A stretch of DNA of 53,313 nt. Origin: Youngiibacter fragilis 232.1. GTDB taxonomy: Bacteria; Bacillota; Clostridia; Clostridiales; Clostridiaceae. Within the stretch, counting starts at the first letter, position 1, and each line of letters starts with the position of its first letter. The stretch covers positions 1 through 53,313 of the forward strand of contig NZ_AXUN02000185.1 in NCBI RefSeq assembly GCF_000495435.3, given 5' to 3'. Position numbers and translations under genes: made by a program. A model generated the notes under the pieces. That model was given only the letters and a program-made list of their open reading frames with translations, was not told the origin of the DNA and searched no databases. Positions 1 through 7,412 of the stretch are shown in pieces.

Positions 1-88
1 ACCTTGAACTGCCTATCGTCTTTGCAATCAGCGTTTCCTGTTTCTTATCTGGGTAGATACGGTATTCATAGGCCTTATGCTGCAGCAA
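1..88 (-). mobile_element. tnpB: IS200/IS605-type TnpB, 5' part only (cut by window edge)
   Basis: Only about 29 codons are in the window; the rest lies beyond base 1. The visible start, MLQHKAYEYRIYP followed by KKQETLIAKTIGSSR, is the typical N-terminus of the TnpB/OrfB RNA-guided nuclease of IS200/IS605-type elements. The TTG at 88 is the preferred start because a GGAGGTG ribosome binding site lies about 7 bases before it; an in-frame ATG at 106 sits upstream of that site. A structured inverted repeat at 494-533, upstream of the gene, looks like the end of the same element. Whether the gene is intact cannot be judged from this fragment. Confidence 0.75.
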
Positions 89-137
89 TGCACTCACCTC
101 CACCATTATAAAAGCTTGAACTGTCTCATTTCTTTTT

Positions 138-376
138 CTAACTCTGTATGTACCTGCGGATCTGCTCCTCGGTGTTTTCACTCTGCAGATACACATAATC
201 ATTATGCGTTCCCATATCCAAAATATACAAAGCTTTGTCATCAGCAATCAGATTTAACAAATCCTTCACATTTTTATCCGTCTTTCTTATCCGATATCAT
301 GTTAGTTCATTACGAGTCAGCCCAAATGATTCTGGATTGTATGGACATATCCGCATCCATAATATATTTTAGACAT
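138..376 (-). pseudogene. Decayed small gene inside the IS-like segment
   Basis: Read on the minus strand, a protein-like sequence starts with MSKIYYGCGYVHTI, continues in a second frame with NPESFGLTRNELT, meets an in-frame TGA, and then continues as RKTDKNVKDLLNLIADDK and further to a stop at 138. The composition looks like a real protein of about 75 residues broken by one frameshift and one stop codon. It does not show the HUH or catalytic tyrosine motifs of the Y1 transposase TnpA, so I do not call it tnpA. It lies between the element's terminal hairpin and tnpB, so it could be a passenger gene of the element or a host gene fragment. The family is not recognised. Confidence 0.45.
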
Positions 377-493
377 AAGAATACCTCAGGTCCCTATAAC
401 ATTTGTATAATGAAAACTACTGGTCAAGGTATTTTGTGGTAATCATTACATGATATATGCTAATGTCTTAAGTACTGCCTATTTATTCACTTC

Positions 494-533
494 GCTTGCT
501 AACTCACGACTGAAGTCACGAGTTTGCGCAAGC
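494..533. repeat. Imperfect palindrome, probable terminal hairpin of the IS200/IS605-type element
   Basis: Nested inverted repeats: GCTTGC (494-499) pairs with GCAAGC (528-533), AACTC (501-505) pairs with GAGTT (520-524), and an inner CGACTGAAGTC part pairs partly. Elements of this family carry subterminal imperfect hairpins recognised by the transposase. The position upstream of tnpB fits the left end. The exact cleavage site is not determined. Confidence 0.55.
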
Positions 534-704
534 TTTTTCATCAACTCCCTGATCGTTTCTGACTACATTATATTCCTTTGAACCATATTTGTAACGTTGC
601 AGCCACTTTCGTTAAGTGTTGGTCAAAAAAACGGACAATAGCATTATGAATAACCTTGGGCATGATATATAATAAACGTATAGGAATTGGCCGGAGGCGA
701 TAAA

Positions 705-1514
705 ATGGGAGATATTCTTTTCAGGCTCATAGTATTCATAAGCACAAACAAGAATAACGATGTTGACTACAACATCGCCATAAATATCCTAAAGAACCTC
801 AATGTGGTGGGAAAGCTCACAATAAACCAGCTTGCTGACAAGTGCTATACGTCACCTTCCGCAATCTCAAGGTTCTGCAGGAAGCTTGGCTACGAGAGCT
901 TCGGTGAGTTCAAGGAGACTCTTGCTGCCACCATACGGAGTTACAGGCAGAGGGACTTCATACATGACCTTAGGGCTGAGTTCGGCGAGGATGCAACACT
1001 CAAGGAAATGCTGTACAACAAGATCATCAGTGACCTGGACAGCATGAACAACATGGATGAATCGCTCATCAACAGGATAGTCGACATGATCCATGATACT
1101 GAGACAGTTGGTATTTTCGGAACACACCTTTCACAGGCATACGCTCAGGACATGGAGATAAATTTCCTGGCAAAAGGCAAGTTCATCAATGCATTCCTGG
1201 ATATCCAGAAGCAAATGGAGCTCTTGGATACCTTCGATAAGGATTGCCTGGCAATAATATTCAGCCCATCAGGCAAATTCATAACCGGAAACAGGATCAT
1301 AGCTGAAAAGATAAAATCATCGAAGTGTAAGATCATATTCATCTCCCAGCTTGATTACAGGGATTTCTTCGACAAGGTTGATGTTTACCTGAAGCTTACA
1401 GGCAACACAGGGATGTCGGTAATGAACCTTTCCATAAGGTACGCTTCACTCTATGTCCTGGACTACATATTCCTTAAGTACACCGAAAAGTATATAGGAA
1501 GCAGGAAAAGCTGA
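705..1514 (+). CDS. MurR/RpiR family transcriptional regulator
   Basis: A DNA-binding regulator of about 269 residues. The N-terminal third is an HTH_6 (RpiR) domain, with the helix-turn-helix around LTINQLADKCYTSPSAISRF and the following RKLGYESFGEFK. The C-terminal half resembles a SIS sugar-phosphate-binding fold (VGIFGTHLSQAYAQDME), but the usual serine-rich sugar-phosphate loop is poorly kept, so the ligand is unclear. Family members control sugar or amino-sugar catabolism in response to phosphosugars. The ATG at 705 is chosen because GGAGG at 693-697 is well spaced before it; an in-frame TTG at 687 lies upstream of that site. The gene stands alone and is followed by a terminator, so its target is not evident. 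Confidence 0.85.
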   Translation: MGDILFRLIVFISTNKNNDVDYNIAINILKNLNVVGKLTINQLADKCYTSPSAISRFCRKLGYESFGEFKETLAATIRSYRQRDFIHDLRAEFGEDATLKEMLYNKIISDLDSMNNMDESLINRIVDMIHDTETVGIFGTHLSQAYAQDMEINFLAKGKFINAFLDIQKQMELLDTFDKDCLAIIFSPSGKFITGNRIIAEKIKSSKCKIIFISQLDYRDFFDKVDVYLKLTGNTGMSVMNLSIRYASLYVLDYIFLKYTEKYIGSRKS

Positions 1515-1520
1515 CCAAAC

Positions 1521-1543
1521 GGGGCCGAAAGGCTCCTTTTTTT
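1521..1543 (+). terminator. Rho-independent terminator of the RpiR-type gene
   Basis: GGGGCC, loop GAAA, GGCTCC, followed by a run of T, directly after the stop codon at 1514. Confidence 0.85.
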
Positions 1544-1634
1544 GAACTGCAACCCGCAGTTGACTGTTTGGAAGCCTTGATTGGTGGAGGAAAATAAGGA
1601 CAGATGGTACCATGCAGCTTAGGAGGGATTGAAT

Positions 1635-2828
1635 ATGGTGATCGGGGAAAACATACAGAAGCTAAGAAAAGAATCAGGCCTCTCCCAGGAAGACCTTGCA
1701 GAGATGCTTGGTGTGTCCAGGCAGGCGGTATCAAAATGGGAGTCGGATGCAGCCCAGCCAACAATGGTGAACATAATAGCTTTGGCAAAGGCATTTGATG
1801 TATCAATTGGCAGCCTCTTCGGGGATGGTCCGGAAAATGAGGCCAAGGGTTCGGAGATAGACCCACAGCTCGTAAGGCTATTCACAGAGCAGAATGAAGC
1901 CAACGAGAGGACAGCAAGGCGGAACAGGACAATCGGAGCAGTGGCAATTGCTGTCACAGCGATTTCAATGCTTTCACTATATCTTCTGTTCTCAAAAAGC
2001 ATCGATTTGATGAAGTCGGAAATGGCAGCACAATCTACAAGGAACGCTGAACTTAACAGCAGGGTCGACCTCCTGAACAGCCTTATAATCAGCCAGCCCG
2101 GCAGCATTGCTGATGCCCTTGAAGACAAGCTGAAGACCGGGAACACAAACCTTTCGGATTACTCTGTCATGGTAAGCGAATTCAACGAGAAGGAAGGGAC
2201 AGTAACCCTGAAGCTTGCTGCATCTCCAAAGGTACATAAGGAAGGCATGACTGCAGAATTCATTGCTGCAACTCCGGGCAGTGAGCCCATATCCGTGAAG
2301 GGAGAGCAATCGACAGGATATTTGTTCGCGTGTGAGGTCCAGCTGCCGCTAAGCGATGAAATAAGGCTTTCAGTGGTATTCAGGGAAGGAACTGTTTCTG
2401 AGCCCCAATTCCTGGAAATAATCAGGGACCTCAAGTCCCAGTATGTCATGAAGACTGAATTGAGATTCGAAGGAACCACCAGGGTAAGGAATGGAAAATC
2501 AAGCATATCAGGCCAGATAATGCTGAAGGTGTTCCCTGCTTTCTCCCGAGGAGATCAGGGAAGGAAGATATCGAACTGGCCTGTGTCAGGAAAGGTAATG
2601 CTGTACAACGACACAGCTTTCCTTATGGAAGCATCGCTGCCTGTCAGCGAGGCGTTCACAGACCTTTCCGGAGAGATTACTGAGGCGAACCTCTACACCG
2701 ACCCTATCGCTTTGGATGCTGATATCCTCTATGGGGGCAAGGGCCTGAGGGCTGTTGCAGTCATAATCGACAACCATGGAAACGAGAGGACAGAAGAAAT
2801 AGAAATACCCTTCGGACAATCCAATTGA
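1635..2828 (+). CDS. XRE-family regulator with membrane anchor and extracytoplasmic C-terminal part
   Basis: About 397 residues. Residues 4-60 form an HTH_3 (XRE) domain with the typical LRKESGLSQEDLAEMLGVSR and AVSKWE. A hydrophobic segment (GAVAIAVTAISMLSLYLLF) at about residues 98-118 should cross the membrane once. The remaining roughly 275 residues would then lie outside; they look beta-rich and match no domain I recognise. The architecture suggests a one-component sensor that passes an envelope or extracellular signal to a cytoplasmic DNA-binding domain, or an HTH protein tethered to the membrane. The ATG at 1635 has AGGAGG at 1621-1626 in front; an in-frame TTG at 1629 is too close to that site. 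It is monocistronic, ending at a shared terminator. Confidence 0.8.
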   Translation: MVIGENIQKLRKESGLSQEDLAEMLGVSRQAVSKWESDAAQPTMVNIIALAKAFDVSIGSLFGDGPENEAKGSEIDPQLVRLFTEQNEANERTARRNRTIGAVAIAVTAISMLSLYLLFSKSIDLMKSEMAAQSTRNAELNSRVDLLNSLIISQPGSIADALEDKLKTGNTNLSDYSVMVSEFNEKEGTVTLKLAASPKVHKEGMTAEFIAATPGSEPISVKGEQSTGYLFACEVQLPLSDEIRLSVVFREGTVSEPQFLEIIRDLKSQYVMKTELRFEGTTRVRNGKSSISGQIMLKVFPAFSRGDQGRKISNWPVSGKVMLYNDTAFLMEASLPVSEAFTDLSGEITEANLYTDPIALDADILYGGKGLRAVAVIIDNHGNERTEEIEIPFGQSN

Positions 2829-2902
2829 AACATCATCCAAAGGTATCAGATTTAGGTTCCCTTTATGATCCTCTGGATTACTGGAACTGAAGGAAAATAA
2901 AT

Positions 2903-2934
2903 AGCCATCCGCAGGTCTTAGTCTGCGGATGGCT
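2903..2934. terminator. Bidirectional terminator between the XRE-type gene and purB
   Basis: A perfect 12-bp inverted repeat, AGCCATCCGCAG / CTGCGGATGGCT, with an 8-base loop lies between convergent genes. Read on the minus strand it is followed by a T-rich stretch (ATTTATTTTCC), so it best serves purB. Confidence 0.8.
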
Positions 2935-2950
2935 TTGTATTGGTTTGAAA

Positions 2951-4381
2951 TTATACGGTTATTTCGGATTCCTGTGCTGATTCATCGGCATACTTCTCAA
3001 GTATCGGATCAACCTCATTCTTTATGAAGTCAACTACCTGACCCGGTGCCCTGCCGATGTAGTTGACAGGGTCCATTATGTCCTTGAGCTCATCCTTGCC
3101 AAGCCTGAATGAAGGGTCGTTTCCGATCCTTGCCAGAAGGTCGTTGTCCAGGCCTTCCTGCTTGACTCTCTTTGAAGCCTCCATGGAGTGGCCTCTTATG
3201 AGTTCATGCAGCTCCTGCCTGTCCCCGCCTCTCTTGACGCCTTCCATGATGATGTTCTCTGTTGCCATGAAGGGAAGTTCATTCATGACGTGTGAGGTTA
3301 TCATCTTTTCATAGACGACCATGCCCGAGGTTATGTTGATATACAGGTTGAGGACACCGTCAAGTGCAAGGAAAGCCTCTGATATTGATATCCTCTTGTT
3401 TGCCGAGTCATCAAGGGTCCTCTCGAACCACTGGGTCGATGCGGTGATTGCAGGGTTCAACGCATCTACGATGACATACCTTGCGAGTGCGCTGATCCTT
3501 TCGCTCCTCATGGGGTTCCTCTTGTAGGCCATTGCTGAGGATCCTATCTGGTTCTTCTCGAATGGCTCCTCGATTTCCTTCATGTTCTGCAGCAGCCTCA
3601 GATCGTTGCTGAACTTGTATGCGCTCTGTGCGATCTCGCTTAAAGTGTTCAGTATCATTGAGTCGACCTTCCTCGTGTAGGTCTGTCCGGTGATCCTGAA
3701 AACCTTGCTGAAGCCGAACTTATCTGATACCTTCTGGTCAAGGAGCATTACCTTCTCCTCGTCATTGTCGAAGAGGCTCATGAAGCTTGCCTGTGTTCCC
3801 GTGGTTCCCTTGACTCCCCTGAACCTAAGTGATTCAATGGCGAAGTCAAGCTGCTCCAGGTCAAGTACCAGGTCCTGCATCCACATTGAAGCCCTCTTGC
3901 CCACGGTGGTGAGCTGAGCCGGCTGGAGGTGGGTGAAGCCGAGTGTAGGAAGGTCCTTGTACTTCAGTGAGAACTCCTTGAGGTTTCTGATAGTATGGAC
4001 TAGCTTTGCCCTTATTATCTGCATAGCCTCCCTCATGATTATGAGGTCGGTATTGTCGCCGACGTAGCAGGAGGTGGCTCCGAGATGTATTATTCCTTTT
4101 GCTCCGACAGCCTGCAGACCGTATGCGTAGACGTGGCTCATTACATCGTGCCTGACGCTCTTTTCCCTCTCCTCGGCTTCCTTGAAGTTGATGTCATCCT
4201 TGAAGCTTCTGAGCTCTTCTATCTGGTCGGCAGTTATTGGAAGCCCAAGCTCCATCTCGACCTCTGCAAGTGCGATCCAAAGCTCTCTCCATGTCCTGAA
4301 CTTCTTAAGGTCAGAAAATACATAGCTCATTTCCTTGGAAGCATATCTCCTGTTCAATGGGGTCTCATAGGTATCTCTCAT
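2951..4381 (-). CDS. purB: Adenylosuccinate lyase
   Basis: Cleaves SAICAR to AICAR and adenylosuccinate to AMP, both with release of fumarate, in purine synthesis. The 476 residues are full length for the fumarase/aspartase superfamily. Visible motifs are GATSCYVGDNTD (101-112), the catalytic His in THLQPAQ (H151), and the flexible signature loop GSSAMAYKRNPMRSE (280-294). AMAYKRNP in that loop is typical of the PurB clade that also includes animal enzymes, rather than the SSxMPxKxN form. The start at 4381 has a GGAGG site. It is the last gene of a minus-strand run and lies just downstream of the ptsH terminator, so expression probably needs read-through or its own promoter. No other purine genes are nearby. 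Confidence 0.95.
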   Translation of the reverse strand: MRDTYETPLNRRYASKEMSYVFSDLKKFRTWRELWIALAEVEMELGLPITADQIEELRSFKDDINFKEAEEREKSVRHDVMSHVYAYGLQAVGAKGIIHLGATSCYVGDNTDLIIMREAMQIIRAKLVHTIRNLKEFSLKYKDLPTLGFTHLQPAQLTTVGKRASMWMQDLVLDLEQLDFAIESLRFRGVKGTTGTQASFMSLFDNDEEKVMLLDQKVSDKFGFSKVFRITGQTYTRKVDSMILNTLSEIAQSAYKFSNDLRLLQNMKEIEEPFEKNQIGSSAMAYKRNPMRSERISALARYVIVDALNPAITASTQWFERTLDDSANKRISISEAFLALDGVLNLYINITSGMVVYEKMITSHVMNELPFMATENIIMEGVKRGGDRQELHELIRGHSMEASKRVKQEGLDNDLLARIGNDPSFRLGKDELKDIMDPVNYIGRAPGQVVDFIKNEVDPILEKYADESAQESEITV

Positions 4382-4401
4382 ATTATCCTCCGTAAAATTT
4401 A

Positions 4402-4423
4402 AAAAACCCTGTTTCCAGGGTTT
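4402..4423 (-). terminator. Hairpin between ptsH and purB
   Basis: On the minus strand, AAAACCCTGGAAACAGGGTTTTTT gives a short GC stem with A/T flanks just after the ptsH stop and just before the purB ribosome binding site. It may terminate ptsH transcripts partially. Confidence 0.7.
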
Positions 4424-4429
4424 TATATC

Positions 4430-4690
4430 CTATTCTTCCAGTGTAGCGATAAGCTTAGATACTTCTTCTACTGCAAGCTCTTCGTCTTCGCCGTTTGCAA
4501 ACACTACTATGTTAGCTCCCTTTGTTACTCCAAGAGAAAGGACTCCGATAAGGCTCTTTACGTTAGCCTTCTTTCCATTGTATTCAACGCTTACATCAGA
4601 CTTGAATGATGAAGCCTTCTTTACAAGGAGGGTTGCTGGTCTTGCGTGAAGACCGGTTGGGTTTTTTACAAATACTTCTTTTGAAACCAT
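4430..4690 (-). CDS. ptsH: Phosphocarrier protein HPr
   Basis: An 86-residue PTS phosphocarrier, normal size. The active histidine is H15 in NPTGLHARPA, phosphorylated by enzyme I. S46 in NVKSLIGVLSLGV is the regulatory site used by HPr kinase/phosphorylase in Bacillota, so the protein could take part in catabolite control as P-Ser-HPr. The start is set at 4690 (MVSKEVF), with GAGGTG upstream; the longer open frame to 4768 has no support. It has its own promoter just upstream, is followed by a hairpin, and lies behind the EIIA gene. Enzyme I is not in the window. Confidence 0.95.
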   Translation of the reverse strand: MVSKEVFVKNPTGLHARPATLLVKKASSFKSDVSVEYNGKKANVKSLIGVLSLGVTKGANIVVFANGEDEELAVEEVSKLIATLEE

Positions 4691-4733
4691 ATAGTTCACC
4701 TCATATACATTATTCTGAAACATTAACAAATTC

Positions 4734-4761
4734 ATTATAACATGTTTTGTTCTTTTCTCAA
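4734..4761 (-). promoter_or_regulatory. Probable sigma-A promoter of ptsH
   Basis: TTGAGA (4761-4756), 16-base spacer, TATAAT (4739-4734) on the minus strand, in the short EIIA-ptsH gap. It would let HPr be made independently of the upstream EIIA gene. Confidence 0.6.
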
Positions 4762-4764
4762 TAG

Positions 4765-5229
4765 TCAATCCTTTGCTAAAAAAATTTCCATGAATTTGAC
4801 AAAGGCATCGTTTACATAATAATCCGTTTCGACATTACCAACCATCTCAGGGGTAGTGATGATCAGAGGAGTGGTAATTTTGGCCCTTGACTCGACGTAC
4901 TCCCTGTCCATGTAGAGGAGCTTGTCGCCTGCAGTGACACTGTCACCCTCTCTGACATATACACAGAACCCTCTGCCGCCAAGCTTGGCGGTATCTATTC
5001 CTGCATGTATGAGTATAGTGATTCCGGATTTTGTCGCTATGGCAACAGAATTGAGATTCTCCGCCACCATTACCACCTTACCGGAAACAGGAGAGTAGAA
5101 TATGTCTCCGCTGGGTATTATCCCGGCACCCATTCCACCTACCATGTCCTCGGCAAGGAGCCCGTTGACATCCTCAAGGGGAATCACTTTTCCCGCGACA
5201 GGCATGTATAGCTCAAGGTCTGGTCTCAT
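4765..5229 (-). CDS. crr: Stand-alone glucose-type PTS EIIA (Crr-like), lacking the second histidine
   Basis: A 154-residue single-domain EIIA of the glucose family (PF00358). H75 in ILIHAGIDT is the phosphorylated histidine, equivalent to E. coli H90. The partner histidine, in E. coli TNHAFS (H75), is absent: the aligned stretch here reads LNSVAIAT, so the position is N60 or S61. In E. coli, changing that histidine allows phosphorylation by HPr but blocks transfer to the glucose permease. This copy may therefore be a poor sugar-transport donor and serve regulation instead. The start at 5229 (MRPDLELY) has GGGAG upstream and clears the stop of the aminotransferase gene; longer frames would overlap that gene. 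No EIIBC is nearby. Confidence 0.88.
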   Translation of the reverse strand: MRPDLELYMPVAGKVIPLEDVNGLLAEDMVGGMGAGIIPSGDIFYSPVSGKVVMVAENLNSVAIATKSGITILIHAGIDTAKLGGRGFCVYVREGDSVTAGDKLLYMDREYVESRAKITTPLIITTPEMVGNVETDYYVNDAFVKFMEIFLAKD

Positions 5230-5245
5230 AGCCTTCACTCCCATA

Positions 5246-6439
5246 TCATTCAAAGAGGGACACGAACTCGGATATCCTGTCGAAGCCCTTTCCAATGTTA
5301 GCCATTGATGTCGCATAAGAAAGCCTTACGAACCCTTCAAGCCCGAATGCCACTCCCGGCACCACCGCTACAAGGTAATCCTCAAGGAGGAATGCAGAGA
5401 AATCCAGGGAATCCTTCACTGTCTTGCCCTTGTAGGTCTTTCCCATAAGCTTCCTGACATCCATCATCACATAGAACGCACCCTTGGGATAAATGCAGGA
5501 AAGTCCTTCTATTCCCATGGTCCTCTCGACCATGTAGTCCCTTCTTTTTGCGAATTCAGCGTTCATTTTCGATATCGAGTCCTGACTTCCCTTAAGTGCC
5601 TCAACAGCTGCGTACTGCACGAAGCTCGTAGGGTTTGAGGTGGTGTGGCTCTGTATGCTGCCCATGAGCTTCACCAGCTCCTTCGGACCCGCTGCATAAC
5701 CAAGCCTCCAGCCCGTCATGGCATAGGACTTCGAGAAGCCTCCTACTACCAGGGTCCTCGAATAGGCGTCGTCAGAAAGGGATGCTATGGATACATGCTT
5801 CTCATCTCCATAGATGAGCTTTTCATACATCTCATCAGAGATTATGAAAATATCCCTTTTTCTGCAGAATTCAGCTATCTCTGCAAGTTCTTCCCTTGTA
5901 TATATGGTGCCCGTAGGATTGTTGGGGCTGTTGATGACAAGGACCTTGGACCTAGCGGTAGCCTGCGCCTCGAGGACTTCGACCGTTATCTTGTAGCTGT
6001 TCTCCTCTTTTGTATCGAGGAAAACACTCTTTCCTCCGGACAGGGTCACAAGGTCAGGATAGCTTACCCAGTATGGTGTCGCTATAAGGACCTCGTCACC
6101 TTCATTCAGGAGAGCCTCGAAAGCATTTGCCAGACACTGCTTTCCTCCGGTTGAGATTATGACCTGCTCCCTGGCATATTTAAGGCCGTTCTCAGCAAGG
6201 AGCTTTTCTGCCACAGCATCCTTAAGCTCGTTTATTCCTGATGCAGGGGTATATTTAGTCTTCCCCTCGTTCATTGCCTTTGTTGCCGCGTCTATTATGT
6301 TCTGCGGGGTGTTGAAGTCCGGTTCACCCGCACCGAAGCCAACCACATCAAGTCCCTTGTCCTTGAGTTCCTTCGCCTTGGCGGTTATTGCAAGGGTGAG
6401 TGACGGTGTAAGGCTTTGTGCTTTTGTCGAATACTGCAT
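5246..6439 (-). CDS. PLP-dependent class I aminotransferase (aspartate aminotransferase type)
   Basis: 397 residues, fold type I. Visible features are NSPNNPTGTIY (170-180), the pyridine-nitrogen Asp in ISDEMYE (D202), the Schiff-base lysine in FSKSYAMTGWRLGY (K237), and a C-terminal Arg in GFVRLSYA that would bind the substrate carboxylate. The overall pattern, including the MQYSTKAQSLTPSLTL N-terminus, is that of the AspC/AspB subgroup common in Bacillota, which transfers amino groups between aspartate or other amino acids and 2-oxoglutarate. Exact substrate choice cannot be read from sequence. It has an AGGAGG ribosome site and lies 16 bases upstream of the EIIA start, so co-transcription is likely. 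Confidence 0.92.
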   Translation of the reverse strand: MQYSTKAQSLTPSLTLAITAKAKELKDKGLDVVGFGAGEPDFNTPQNIIDAATKAMNEGKTKYTPASGINELKDAVAEKLLAENGLKYAREQVIISTGGKQCLANAFEALLNEGDEVLIATPYWVSYPDLVTLSGGKSVFLDTKEENSYKITVEVLEAQATARSKVLVINSPNNPTGTIYTREELAEIAEFCRKRDIFIISDEMYEKLIYGDEKHVSIASLSDDAYSRTLVVGGFSKSYAMTGWRLGYAAGPKELVKLMGSIQSHTTSNPTSFVQYAAVEALKGSQDSISKMNAEFAKRRDYMVERTMGIEGLSCIYPKGAFYVMMDVRKLMGKTYKGKTVKDSLDFSAFLLEDYLVAVVPGVAFGLEGFVRLSYATSMANIGKGFDRISEFVSLFE

Positions 6440-6476
6440 TTTACTCCTCCTAGTGTTGTTATGATAGGATGTGTTT

Positions 6477-7307
6477 TCATCTGTTTGGCTTCCTGAGTCT
6501 TCTGGTGCTGCATTGAGTGAGCTTCTTTAAAAGCATCTCATTTACCCCATATTTCCCAAGAAGGTCCATGGGAGCACCTTTTCTGCCGTGGAAGTCACTG
6601 CCGCCGGTGATAGCCAGCTGGTACTTCCTGCCGAGGCTGTATAGCCTGCTCATCTGCTCTCTGGTGTGTGACGGGTGGTATACCTCAAGTCCCTGCAGCC
6701 CGCAGGGCTTAAGGTCAAGGAGCAGGTCCTCGAAATGCATGGTGAGCAGCTTTTCACCTGGATGAGCTATGCACGGGGTTCCTCCCGCTGCTGAAAGCAG
6801 CTTGACAGCATCCCTTGCATCGATCTTGAACCTTTTTTCATAAGCAAGCTTGTCAACATCCAGATAAAGCGAGAAGGCTTCCCTGAAGGTCCTGACGTGC
6901 CCGCCGCTCAGGAGAAGCTTGGCTATGTGGGCTCTTCCGTATGAGTCCAAAGGAGGGGCGTCCGTGGGCAGATCAAGCCCCAAAGCCCTGAGATTCCCAA
7001 GGATCTTCCGGTACCTCTCAACCCTGTCGACCTTGACCTTTTCGAGAAGCTTTCTGAGCTCACTGTCAAATGGGTCGTGGAAGTAAGACAGGATATGTAT
7101 CTCCATTCCCTTGTAGTAAGCTGAGATCTCCACTCCCGGTATGATGGTAATTTCACTCCTTGGAGTGAAATTGCCATAGGCATTCAGCGTATCATGGTCG
7201 GTAATGGAGATACATCTGATTTCCTTTTCGATTGCAGCTTCAATAATCTCGTCCGGTGTGAATGCACCATCAGAATATGTCGTATGGATGTGAAGATCAT
7301 TCAGCAT
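6477..7307 (-). CDS. PHP-domain phosphoesterase (YciV/TrpH-like)
   Basis: 276 residues. The N-terminal PHP metal-binding motifs are clear: DLHIHTTYSDG (H6, H8, D13) and ITDHDT (D37, H38, D39). Later metal ligands appear in HPGE and GSDFHG near the C-terminus. Small PHP proteins of this kind are homologous to the DNA polymerase III PHP domain; the characterised E. coli relative acts on 5'-phosphorylated nucleotides or RNA ends. The gene lies between RNase Y and the aminotransferase on the same strand. An RNA 5'-end or 3',5'-nucleotide phosphoesterase role is inferred from the family only. Confidence 0.85.
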   Translation of the reverse strand: MLNDLHIHTTYSDGAFTPDEIIEAAIEKEIRCISITDHDTLNAYGNFTPRSEITIIPGVEISAYYKGMEIHILSYFHDPFDSELRKLLEKVKVDRVERYRKILGNLRALGLDLPTDAPPLDSYGRAHIAKLLLSGGHVRTFREAFSLYLDVDKLAYEKRFKIDARDAVKLLSAAGGTPCIAHPGEKLLTMHFEDLLLDLKPCGLQGLEVYHPSHTREQMSRLYSLGRKYQLAITGGSDFHGRKGAPMDLLGKYGVNEMLLKKLTQCSTRRLRKPNR

Positions 7308-7381
7308 AAAACCACCTCTGGCAACTCTAATAATAATATATCATCAAGAGCGCCATTTTAGAACAATTGACAGAAACAAAA

Positions 7382-7408
7382 TGAAGGAGATGCTCTGCAC
7401 CTCCTTCA
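7382..7408 (-). terminator. Terminator after rny
   Basis: An inverted repeat, TGAAGGAG ... CTCCTTCA, directly after the rny stop; on the minus strand it is followed by TTTTGTTT. Confidence 0.75.
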
Positions 7409-7412
7409 CGGG

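Noticed and set aside
77-442. 121-codon plus-strand open frame
   Set aside because: It lies antisense to the tnpB start and the broken small gene, has no ribosome site, and its composition (Cys/His/Ser-rich) looks like a shadow.
1619-2146. 175-codon minus-strand open frame opposite the XRE-type gene
   Set aside because: It is antisense to a well-supported gene, has no ribosome site, and is Ser/Phe-rich like other antisense shadows in this window.
4430-4768. Longer HPr frame (112 codons)
   Set aside because: The extra 26 codons cover the ptsH promoter and do not match HPr; the start at 4690 has a good ribosome site and the family length.
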